A stretch of DNA of 64,000 nucleotides from Pleodorina starrii (Eukaryota > Chlorophyta > Chlorophyceae > Chlamydomonadales > Volvocaceae), in NCBI GenBank assembly GCA_030267565.1, contig BRXU01000017.1, positions 962,501 to 1,026,500 on the forward strand, written 5' to 3'. Shown piece by piece: positions 21,757 through 31,751 of this stretch; position 1 is the stretch's first letter; every line of letters begins with the position of its first letter. The translations under genes and the position numbers were made by a program. The notes beneath the pieces were generated by a model. The model was not told where the DNA came from. It made no database searches and saw only the letters and a program-made list of their open reading frames with translations.

Positions 21757-24130
21757 ATGGGTTGTGGAAGCTCTCTTGTTGCACGACGCTCTGTTGTTGA
21801 TGCATCCGACGCGCTGTCACGGCCAGAGGGAAGTCACACCCGCAGCCTTGCGCAATCTGCGCAATCGAGTCCGAGTAATGCAAATCCAAGCGCAAAGGCT
21901 ATGGACCTCCAGGGCGCAGCCCCCGAGCAGGGCGACGCAACTTCGAGCCGATTGCGCGCTCGTCCAGCGAGGGACCCAACGCGCGATCTGCTGCAGCAAG
22001 ATCAATCTGAGAATGCTGCTGCACAGAAGATTTTCGACGTGAATCTTCCGAACGCCGTCCCAGAGCCGGCCGTTAGTCCGGTAGGCCTCGCTGGCGAAGC
22101 CCCACAGTCCGCAGCTGCGCCTAGCCAGCAAGTCGAATCGCCGGAATTGCGTCAGCAGCCTTCGGACGACGCAGCGCAGACTGGAACATCAGGCACACAG
22201 CCCCCGGTCACGGCCACGGACGGCCCCGAGCCGCACTCGCAGCAGCAGCAGCAGCAGCAGGAGCCGCGGGCCGCCGCAACCGCCATCGCCTCAGCTGTCC
22301 CCGACCTGCAGGCCATCCAAGACGCGGAGCTCGAGCAGCTGCTTGCCCGCGTTAGCGTCGCGCCTCCGCCGGTGGTTGACGGCCGCAAGTTGGTCTTGAT
22401 CGCCTGGGACATCGAGGCCATTCGCTGTCCTGAGGGCGCCTCCAGCGGCTCCAAGCAACCCTGGAAGCACCCCATGTCGCCCCAGAACGTGCTTGGGTAA
22501 GGGCAAGCACGCCGCTTCGCCGCTCCCTGTGTGTCGCTCTTTGCCACTTGGAGCGACTTGCGTCGTCGGTGTCCGGCCTCTGGTTGCAACTCGGTGCGAT
22601 GTGATGCGGCGTGGCGTGGCGTGGCACGGCGGGAGGCCACAAGCGCCGTGGTTTTGCGGGCCCATCCCGGCTGAGCCGCGCCCTCTCCCCGCACCGCACC
22701 GGCCCCGGCCTCTGCAGGTACCTGAAGCAGCACTTCATCTACAGCCAGGGACGCATGGAGTACCGCTCTGTGGCGGCCCTCTCGGAGAACTGCCTGCGGA
22801 ACATCCTCAAGTTCCATGAACAGTTCGTTGAGCTGGTAAGTCGTTAGCGGTTGTTAACGGTGTGACCGGTAACAACCGTTGACATCTTGACATATTGACA
22901 AGCGCAGCGAGGCCGGCACGGTCGTGGGGTCCGGCGCACCTCTCCGCCTCTCCCTCCCTCCCTCCCTCCCTCCACCCACTCATCCATCTCCTTCCAAACG
23001 CCACCTGCGCGCTCCATCCGCTTTTCCAATTCACGAGGATTAGAACAAGGATACGCCCTCTTCCTCCCAAAGCCGATACCGGTAGTGCGAGCCGCCATTC
23101 AGCGGTGGGCTCCTAGGACGGCGGCGACAAACTCTGCTGTCCCTGTCGTACCGTGCCGTACCTAAAAACCCTTCGCACGTTTGCAGGCGGTTCCCAACCT
23201 GAGTCTGCTGCTGGCCTCCAAGGGGGCCACCGGCGCAGTGCTTGAAAAGGTGCGGTTGGTCTTTGGTGAAGCCGCAGTGCAGTTTGGCGACCCCGCCGTG
23301 CCTGAGAGAGGAGAGCACGCGACTGGCGTCTTGGCTGTTGGGAAGGCACACTCGCTGCCAAACCAACAACAACAAAACAACGTGTGGAGGCTGCGCGACG
23401 CCCTTGCCCCACTGCTCCACGATTGGCCGATCCGACGACCCATCTCCTCGCCTGTTGACCCCAAGCCGTTCCGCGCCCGCCGCTCGCGGCCACGTGCCTT
23501 GGCTGCTGGTTGCCTAAACAGGAGATGCGGGGCTTCATGGCGGAGCACGCGCACATCGCCCGCCAGAGCCCCGGCCAGCTGACGATTGCGCTCATCGCCC
23601 GGGATGACCACTTCTCCGACATCAAACAGGTCTGTGTAGCTGCGGTTCCCGGGCTGGCTGGGAATGAAGAGGGCGCGGGGGGCCTGTGGATGGAATGGGA
23701 TGAGGGTGGGATGAGGTTGTGTGATGTTACGGAGTTGCGGTGGAGAAGGAAATCCGGGCTCAGTCCAATCCGTCGGCAGTGCTATCGAGGTTCGACTGCG
23801 GAATGCGCCTCTCCAAGTAGCAGTCCCACTGTCCCAGTTGAAGCGATGGGTTGGAGCGATGGAGCCAGTCGCGTCCTTCCATCCGAATCGCGTCCTTCCA
23901 TTCCAGTCGCGTCCTTCCATCCCAGTCGCGTCCTTCCATCACAATCAATCATCTTCAACGCTGTGTTTCCCTCGGCTGTGTTTCCCTCGCCTGTGTTTCC
24001 CTCGCCTGCCTGCCTCGTCTTGCAGGAGGCTTCCGACGCGGGCTTTTGCGTGGAGGTGCTGTCGCAGCGGGTCTGGGTGGACTTCCTGCGGCGCAGCAGC
24101 GGCCAGCGGACCGTGAGGCTGGTCAAGTGA
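21757..24130 (+). CDS. NYN (PIN-like) domain protein 1, N-acylation motif, degenerate active site
   Basis: Five exons join in phase to 377 aa: 21757-22496, 22718-22835, 23187-23249, 23522-23629 and 24026-24130 (TGA). The N-terminus Met-Gly-Cys-Gly-Ser-Ser fits N-myristoylation at Gly2 and palmitoylation at Cys3, so membrane anchoring is likely. A Gln/Ala/Ser/Pro-rich linker leads to the NYN fold from ~residue 210: strand LVLIAWDIEAIRCP (Asp218), then the exon 4 segment with IALIARDDHF (335-338). NYN proteins are metal-dependent RNases with conserved acidic residues. Compared with the paralogue at 25613, three conserved positions are changed: the Asn after WDIE is Ala221, the mid-domain Asp is missing, and the final Asp is His337. 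It is probably a non-catalytic partner or RNA binder. Exons 2 and 4 match the paralogue's lengths exactly (118 and 108 nt). Confidence 0.78.
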
Positions 24131-25612
24131 GCGCGCGAGTCGAGGGAGGGGCTCACGGCGGACCGAGCCCGAGGAGCGCCGCCTGGTGCTGCAAGCCGCA
24201 CCAGAGGTCAAGTGAGTGAGAGGTGAGGCGCACTCGGGGTGCAGCACAGTCGGACCTGGTGGGATGGAGGGAGCTCGCTCGTGGGAGCAGATAGGATGAG
24301 GCAGGCGTAGTCAGCGAAGCGGTACCGGTAGTTGGGGCGACAACTCTTGGCACCAGAGTTTTTTTTATCTTGAGGGCTTGGACCGGATACGCCGCGTCGC
24401 CATCCGAACAACCCCCAGGCGGAAAGGTACGCATACATGCGAGCGTACCGGTACCTTTCCGTCCTGGGGGTTGTTCAGGCGGCGACGCGGGCGCATCCGT
24501 TTTTAACCAATTTAACCAATACGAAAACGTGCACTCGTGGACTCGTGGATGGCAGCCACGGGTGACAAGGAAAGGCAAGGAACTTCCTTGAGGGAAGGGT
24601 GCACCAAAGTCCAGGTTGTTAGGGCGGGGCCGGCTTTAGGATGCGATCGTTACGAGGGGGACCAGCTCTCACAGGTGTCGCTAGCCGCACCTGCCCGACT
24701 AGACTGGCTTCGGCGGGCGCATGCTGCGTCTGCCGGAACGCTCGACGACCGAAAGGCCCTCACGCCCAACAAACTTTCGCTTCAAGGGGGTCACTAGTTG
24801 ACTTGGCGGTGGATGGTCCAAATGTCAATGGTCGTGACGCGTCATATTCTCAACGACCTCGCCGGTGCGCCGTGCACAAGACCAAAAAGGCGACGTACTG
24901 GGCCGTTTTTCGGACGAGACCACGCGCTGACCACGTGGACGGAGCGGCCCGCGATCCGACTTCGAAAGCCATTCAAGCGGCCTCACTCTGCCCCAGGTGC
25001 ATGTTCTTCCTACTTCATTACATTATGTCGTCCTGAATATGGGGAGGCCCTTTTTGTCTGTTACGGCCTGTTCAGGCCTCCAGGCCTTGATTGGCCGTTT
25101 GAACTAGGTTACATCTTCCGAAATGCCACTGCCGGCACATAAAACTTACGATCACCTGTCACGATCTGCCTGTACGCCGGTATTGGACAAGCGCGTTATT
25201 GATGCACGGTAGTCACCCGCGCCCGCAAAATTATCGCTCCTAACGACCGCTGCGCGCGTCGCATCTACTCAATCCAATGCATTTTCTGACTTACTCAATT
25301 GACTAAATCTTAATCAACTCCTCGCCCAACGCCCATTGCACCGTCTGAGTTGCACTTCCTGTTCTATAAGGTGTTAAGGTCCGCCCTGACTGCGCCGTAC
25401 GCCGCGCCTTTATTTTTTATAGGCACCTATAATGTTACCGATGCACGTGGACAATAGTAACCCTCGCTTTGCACATAGTAAACCCCCGGCATACCCTCGT
25501 ACCGGTATTGCCACTTGCAAAAAACATTCGGCAACGCACGCAAAGTGAGTTCAATCCTTCATTCTTATGTTGTAATTAATACCACATCGGCACATTAGAT
25601 GTGAAGGTACAA
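24131..25612. other. spacer between NYN paralogues
   Basis: Contains a long imperfect hairpin (24391-24491). The rest has no coding signal. The 5' flank of the second paralogue is lower in GC. A TGTAA at 25571-25575 is only ~40 bp from the second ATG; I found no good poly(A) motif close to the first gene's stop. Confidence 0.4.
24391..24491. other. long imperfect hairpin (inverted repeat, ~39-bp arms)
   Basis: The left arm (24391-24430) and the reverse complement of the right arm (about 24452-24491) share CCGCGTCGCC, then AACAACCCCCAGG and GGAAAGGTAC with only a few mismatches. A ~20-nt loop separates them. The fold resembles an algal miRNA/siRNA precursor or the end of a fold-back element. 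No small-RNA evidence can be read from sequence alone. Confidence 0.7.
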
Positions 25613-28207
25613 ATGGGCTGCGTACATTCGGCCCCGGACCGAGTAGAAGCAGCGACGACCTCCGATGAGTTGACGCGCCCAACGAGAGGCGGCCCTGCCC
25701 AGCAAGACCAAGCCCAGGATACTTTCCGGCGTGCCGACAACAACAACAACAACAACTTGCAACCTCAGAACGTAATCCCAGTCCAGCCCCACGCCGAAGC
25801 ACCTTCGAGCGGTTCTCTTGGCGCAAGGCCTCCGCGCAGCTCCTCTCGCATCGCAGCGCAGCAGGACGGAGCGTCGGACAGCCTCCAGCCCTCTCTCACG
25901 GCCGATGGGGCGCCGCGTCCCCTCCCTGAGCCGCCCCGCGCTCTGGTTTCAGTTGGCGTGCCGCGTCCGCCGCGAGCGCTTCCCACAGCATCGAAAAAAA
26001 CAGTCGGCCGCACCGCGCAACTACCTCCCATTCGCCGCCTTGCTCCGCAGCCGACCGCTGCCAGCGCGACCCAGACCTCACCCTCTGGCCTGCCGGCCCC
26101 CTCGGGCAACCCCGTCGACGCGCCGCCGCCGCTGCCGCCGCCGCCGCCGCTGCAGCCCCAGCAGCCGCCTGCCGGCGAGGCCACACCAGCTCAGATCGTC
26201 TCCGCGCTGCCCGCGTTGAAGGACCTGCTGGCCCGAATAAGCGCTCCGCAGCCGCAGCCGCCGCAGCAGCAGCCGGTAGATCGCAAGCTTGTCCTGATTG
26301 TGTGGGACATAGAGAACGTCCGATGTCCCAACGGAAAAGACCCGCTCCTTACCCCGGCAAAAGTACTAGGGTACGTCCGTCGCTCCGTAACCGGCGCCAG
26401 GGTGCGGAGCAGGGCGGGAAGCGGGGGAACGGATGGCGCCGCGCTGCGCCGCGCATCAAGAGCCCTGAAGCACCCGAGTGGGTCTCTTTAGTCATCGCGC
26501 TTCGCGCGCCTTCTGTATGAGCCCCCGAGTTGTGGGCCGGTGGCCTTGGCGGGGCGGTTAATCCATCCACCCTAGGTAAAATCCCAACCACCAACTGCCA
26601 ACCGCCAACCGCAGGTACATCAAGGCGCACTTTATCCACGAGGTCGGCCGCACCGAGTACCGCACCGTGGCTGCGGTGACTCCCAAGAGCCTAGGCGTCA
26701 TTCGAAAGCTCCATCCGGACTTTGTGGATCAGGTGAGTGAGGGGCGGGTGAGGAGGGGCGGGTGAGTGAGTGGCGGGTGAGGAGGGGCGGGTGAGTGAGG
26801 GGCGGGTGAGGAGGGGCGGGTGAGTGAGTGGCGGGTGAGGAGGGGCGGGTGAGTGAGTGGCGGGTGAGGAGGGGCGGGTGAGGAGGGGCGGGTGAGGAGG
26901 GGCGGGTGAGCGTGTGAGTGGGTGAGTGAGTGGCGGTGACGAGTTGCGGTGAGCAGTCGCGGGGCGCGGGGTCGCTGCCGGCGCAAAGTCCGTCCTTGTC
27001 CTGCTCACCAATCCTCCTTCCCCCGTCCCGCAGACACCAGATGGCCTGTCTGGTGCCCCTGCGCCAAGCGTTCTGGCCAGCGCCAATGACCTGCTCGTCC
27101 ACCCTGTGTCGTACTGCCGCGCCGCCCTTTTTCCAGATGGTTCCGGAGCTGACCCTGCTGGTGGCAAGCGCGGATGAGCCCAAGCGCAACGCCGACGTGA
27201 TGCTGAAAAAGGTACGGCACCGTACGACACGCTGTCGGGTAGCTGTGCACACACACGCACGCACACACACACACGCGCGCATACACCAGGGGCTGTTCCT
27301 GCCAGTGCGCAGCTCATCGGGCTGAGGGTGGCCGTACCGATTGCCGTACCATAGCATACCGTACCGTACCGCGCGCTGCGCACAGCGCCCGAGGTCAAGA
27401 TGCTTTACCATACCTACCGCCAATCCTAAGAGCGTGTATGCCGGTCCGTTTAATGGCTCACCGCATCACGCCTCGCCCCCTTGAACTGCACCTGCTGCCC
27501 CTGCACCGGTACCTGCCCCTGCTGCCCGTGCACCACCACCACCACCACCTCTGATTGCACCTGCGATCCGAGCGGCCCTCCCCCTCCCCCTCATCCACTC
27601 CCCCTCCCCCTCATCCACTCCCCCTCCCCCTCATCCACTCCCCCTCCCCCTCATCCACTCCCCCTCCCCCTCATCCACTCCCCCTCCCCCTCATCCACTC
27701 CCAACAGGAGCTCTACCGCTTCGTTTCGGAGCACTCCCACATCGCTCGCCACAGCCCGGGACAGCTCTCGGTGGTGCTCATCAGCGGGGATGAGGACTTC
27801 CTGGAGCCGGTACAGGTGGGTACGGCAGTACTGCGGCGCGCGACCCCTCGGGCGGGGGTCCATCTGCGACCCATGGGTCCGCGTCCCTCCGCGCCCTCCC
27901 CCTCATCATGGAGCATATCACTCCCTGAACCCCCTCATCATGCCCCTCCCCTACCGCTGCGTTATCTTTTTTTACTCACCTACCGCACCCCCTCGATGCT
28001 GCCCTGCCCGACATGACATGATCTGCCACCTGACGATATCAGGTGGCGCTCAACTCGGGGTTTTCAGTGGAGCTGATGCACCACGACAACCCCAGCTGGG
28101 CGCTGCGCACTCAGCAGGGCTACGTGCGCGAGCCGCTGCTGTGGTCGGACTTTCTGAAGCAGCGCAGCGGAGCGGAGCAGGTCAAGCTGCCGTATGCCCG
28201 ACGGTAG
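25613..28207 (+). CDS. NYN (PIN-like) domain protein 2, N-acylation motif, intact acidic residues
   Basis: Five exons join in phase to 407 aa: 25613-26370, 26615-26732, 27137-27211, 27708-27815 and 28043-28207 (TAG). Start chosen at Met-Gly-Cys-Val-His-Ser, a dual-acylation type N-terminus (Gly2 myristoyl, Cys3 palmitoyl); an in-frame GTG lies four codons upstream but only the ATG gives this motif. After a Pro/Ala/Gln-rich linker the NYN fold shows LVLIVWDIENVRCP (Asp232, Asn235), RNADVMLKKEL (Asp312) and LISGDEDF (Asp345, Asp347). These match the acidic pattern of NYN RNases. The predicted activity is metal-dependent RNA cleavage at a membrane face; targets are unknown. Intron 2 and intron 3 contain minisatellites next to splice sites. 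It is a tandem duplicate of the gene at 21757 with conserved intron phases. Confidence 0.8.
26733..26925 (+). repeat. GGCGGGTGAGGAGG minisatellite made of donor-like sequence
   Basis: The array begins at the exon 2 donor of NYN gene 2. Units such as GGGCGGGTGAGTGAGTGGCG repeat about ten times, so GGTGAGT, a strong splice-donor match, occurs many times in a row. Confidence 0.85.
27581..27700 (+). repeat. six exact copies of a 20-bp unit before a splice acceptor
   Basis: CCCCTCCCCCTCATCCACTC is repeated six times without change from 27581 to 27700, followed by CCAACAG and then exon 4 of NYN gene 2. The array forms the whole polypyrimidine tract of intron 3. Confidence 0.95.
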
Positions 28208-30041
28208 CCCGGGCGGCGGTAGCCTGGCGGTGCACCGGGTTGGGTCGGGCCGGGCCGGCATCGCCGGCACCGGGACGACGAGGCACAGCTGACAGCGGAC
28301 CGTTGGCGCGAGGGGGAGGGGGAGGGCGAGGGTGAGAGTGCGTGGGTGGGGACGGGCCCCACCAGCCCCACAGCAGGCAGGCAGGCAACAGCTATGGTAA
28401 CACTGATGGCAGCGTCCGGGTCAATGAAGACGATACCGCAGCGGAGGGACGTAGGCGACCGAAAATCCATGAAGACGTCGTTGATTATTTATGAATGAGT
28501 TCTGGCAGTTGCGGCGGGAAGTGGGAACGGGGGGTGCATGTCGAGGGGTGCATGCCGGCGTCGGTTAGTACGACGAGGAGCATGCACGAACTGAAGGAAT
28601 GACGCATGGTGCCGGTGTCGATTTTGGAGGCCGAGTGGAGACGAGACACGGCACCGTAACTCGGGAACACACCGCCGGCAGGGCGCGCTTCTTGTTTGTT
28701 GTGTGTTACTACGGTACAAATTTTGCTTGTTTGCGTTTGCTGTTGGAAGGGAAGGGAAGGGAAAGGGACGTAGCCAGCTACGGGACGTGAGAGAGAGAGA
28801 GAGAGCGTTAGCGTTCGAGCTCTGCAGATCCCACCACGGGACCCTGGGGGGGCGTGCTGCTTATTTTTGCGCGTGTCCCCGCGCTCGCACGCGTGGTGGT
28901 GGGTGGTGTTCTCAGGTAGGCGTGCCAGACAACAGGCAGGGTCGAGGCAGCGGTGCATTGGAGAAGAATGAATGAATGGGCGGAGGCCGTGCGTGTTTCC
29001 ATGTGTCCATCCTTGGACGACCGTATTGGCAGACGTGTAGTGGCGGCAGTGCGGTGTGGAAGGGCGAGAGTGGGCCGCGGGGGGGTCTGCGCGGCTGCAG
29101 CTGCGGTAGCCAGGGCCGGCGTTACCGATGGAGGTGGCACGGACCCGCCAGCTGCTGCAACCGCAGACACCGCACCGTGAAGCCCGCTTGCTCGGCTCGC
29201 GGGTTGGCTGGCTGGGTAGCGGGATGACGAGGGGGGTGAACGAAGAAAGATACACAGCAGCGAAGGCACGGAGACAAGGGGTGCGGGGGTTCGGAAGCCG
29301 GGGCTCGGAGGAAAGACAGGACCGGGAGCGTTGCATGTGAGGCTCGAGAGCAGAGTGACAAAAAAACTGTTGTTGATGTTGTTGTTCCTGTTGTTGTTGT
29401 TGCTGTGGTCTCCAGCTGGCTGTCCCCTTTCGAAGGGTCGTTCGGCTGGCGGGTGCAGCCAGCGGGGCCGTACTGCCGTGTGCGCTACAGCGGCTACCGT
29501 ACAGCGCCGTACTATACCAGGCCGGGCCAGACAGCACGCGCCACCCAAACACGAGAACGAGGGAACGGGTGCATTTTGAGACGCCCAAAAGCACTGCATT
29601 CATATGCCATTCCTCGTCGTTGCACCGAGCGGAGCATCGGACGCATGAGCGTGTACGGTGTTTGTTGTTGTGGTGGTGGTGGTCACGCTGGGTTTTGTGC
29701 ACCGTATTCGCGTTCGTTCGTTGCAAGGGAGCCGGGAAACAGCTCGCCTGGGAAAATGCGCCACCATTTGTTGCTGAGGCCGGGCCCGGCGTGTACGCCC
29801 GCCCGCCCGCCCGCCCGCCCGCCCGCCCGCCCGCCCGCCCGCCAATACCGCACGACGCAACGAATACGGATCCGACCGCGCGCCCGCCCGTGGCCCACTC
29901 CACCCTCAAAGTGCGAAGAAGCCCACCCGCGCCGCTTCGCTTCCCGTTTCCAACTGACGCCACCGACTAGGCGCCCTTCGCCCCCACCAACACCAGGCCA
30001 AGCCGTGCCGCCTAACCCTCCGACTGCACCGGCCCCGGCAC
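28208..30041. other. region between convergent NYN gene 2 and DDAH-like gene
   Basis: Should hold both 3' UTRs. I did not find a clear TGTAA on either strand near the stops. It contains a GA run (28789-28806), a TTG/TGT-rich run (29369-29403) and the CCCG array (29796-29843). Open frames reaching several hundred codons are compositional. Confidence 0.4.
29796..29843. repeat. (CCCG)n microsatellite
   Basis: About 12 perfect units. The minus strand is (GGGC)n, a G-quadruplex-capable sequence just past the stop of the minus-strand DDAH-like gene. Confidence 0.9.
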
Positions 30042-31751
30042 CTAGGCCTCCGGCCGCGCCCCCGCCCCCGGCTCCACTTCCACCGCCCCCGCCGCCTTCG
30101 GCGCCGCGAAGAGCAGGCTGCAGCACGTCAGTGCGCCATCTGCCTTGGCCAGCTCACTCATGCTGAGGGTGTGCAGCTGCAGGCCGCGTTCCGCGCAGGC
30201 GGCGGCCACGATGGCCTGGCTGGCTGGGAAGCCCGCCTGCATGACCACGTGGCGGCCGGCGCTGAGTACGTTGGATGCGATCGTGTCCGGCAGGAGGATG
30301 ATCTCCAGGGAGGACAGCTCCGGAACCGCGCGAATCTGATCCGCCAGGGCGCGACCCATGGGGCTGTCGGCCACCAGCAGTGTGTGCGGGTCCTGCGCGG
30401 CGGGCGGGTGGGGCGGGCGGGTGGGTTTCAGGCGTGTCGTGTCTCGTGTGGGACCTGGCCGGCACTCCGTGTGCAGGGGTGTGTGTGTGTGTGTGTGTGT
30501 GTGTAGGAATTCGCGCTGTGAAACGTATGTCTGTGACTCAGTCCCGTTTGTAAATGTTGGGTGTGTGTTTGCCAGCGCAGGCACGGGATCTGCCCTGAAC
30601 CCTGCGTGGTCAGCTTCGGAGGGAGCGCAATGGGGTTCGGCCGACCCATGGGACAACGCTGGCGACATCGCGACCCATGCTGACCCATGGGTCAGCGAGC
30701 GCAGTCGCGCGGTGCGACGCACCAGCGCCGAGAGCACGCTCTTGAAGTGCAGGGTGCTGTTGTGCGCGGCGGCGTCGGCCTTGTTGCCGTCCACGGCGGC
30801 GGTGGCGGCGGCGGCGGTGACAGAGAAGCCGTACAGCGGCGGTCCGCCGGCAGCCTTCAGCAGCGCCTTCAGCTGCGACACCGCCTCGTCATTTGTACGG
30901 CGACTGGTGCCGACCAGTACGGCCCATGGCAGGACGAGCACGTCGCCGCCGTCGAGAGTGGCGGGCGCTTGGAGGGTGTCAATCCGGGGGATCCCTAGGG
31001 AACGCAGCGCGTCGGCAATGGGGCCCGGCTCCGGCTGGCGCGACGGGGCGCCTGCGGGGAGGGGCGGACACGCGGGGGCCCGCGGAGGACGGCGCGAGGT
31101 GTGAGCGTGCTGTTGTGTTTCACTGGTGCTACGCATCGAGCCCTGTCGGGTGCAGTTTTGGTGGCAGGTGATCTGATCGGTCTCTCACGGGCGGGAAGCA
31201 GACTAGCAGACTGTTTACCGTTTGGAAGCAGACTAGCAGACTGTTTACCGTTTATCAGACGAGACCTGTCTGGGGTAAGGCTTATAACCCAGTCAGTGTT
31301 GGGGTGTCCGTTGCGGGAGGGGGGCTCTTGCCCCTTGGGTTGAAGGTATCAGCGGCAGGTGAGGGGCGTTTTGTTTGATACGAACGTATGCGAACGGCGC
31401 ATGGGAGCTTTTGGCGCCCTCCTATGGCGAGGCGGCGACAAGGTGGGGCGGGCGGGGTTGGGGTGGGGTGGCGCTGCGGGTCTTGTCACCTGGGCGCGTA
31501 ATTACGGCGTGCTTGTCGCTGATCACGAGAGCGGTGTCCTCAATGAACACGCAGTCGGGGCAGCTTTCATCGGCAGCAAGCTCGACCACGTTTGGTACAA
31601 TTGTGCGCAGCAGCTCGTTGTATTGATTGTGCTGAGCCTGAGCCACGGCTACGCTGATGGGCTCGGGCGGGGGTTCTAATGCGAGCGCGTTTTCAAAAGA
31701 TTGGGCGAGCCCGCGAGTCAATGCGTGCGTCACAACAAAGTGATCCTTCAT
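30042..31751 (-). CDS. dimethylarginine dimethylaminohydrolase (DDAH)-like pentein
   Basis: Three exons on the minus strand, 31751-31490, 31051-30723 and 30392-30042, join in phase to 313 aa. DDAH hydrolyses N-methylated arginines released from arginine-methylated proteins to citrulline and methylamines. Family motifs are present in order: FIEDTALV with Glu71-Asp72, ITRPGAPSRQPE at the exon 1/2 junction, LDGGDVLVLP, LHFKS with His189, and near the C-terminus ALTCCSLLF with Cys287-Cys288. The Glu/Asp, His and Cys match the catalytic set of penteins. Human DDAH is ~285 aa. Exon 2 has a small Ala/Thr insert before His189, and the C-terminus has an Ala/Glu/Pro-rich extension. Introns hold a GT run (30481-30504) and Gly/Arg-type filler. 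Arginine deiminase-like relatives are less likely given the TRPGAPSR and CCSLL context. Confidence 0.85.
31193..31252. repeat. 30-bp tandem duplication
   Basis: GGAAGCAGACTAGCAGACTG plus TTTACCGTTT occurs twice back to back inside DDAH-like intron 1. Each unit itself contains the repeat GCAGACTA/GCAGACTG. Confidence 0.85.

Noticed and set aside
27581..27700. possible CRISPR-like array
   Set aside because: Six 20-bp units are directly contiguous with no spacers, within a eukaryotic intron; it is a minisatellite.
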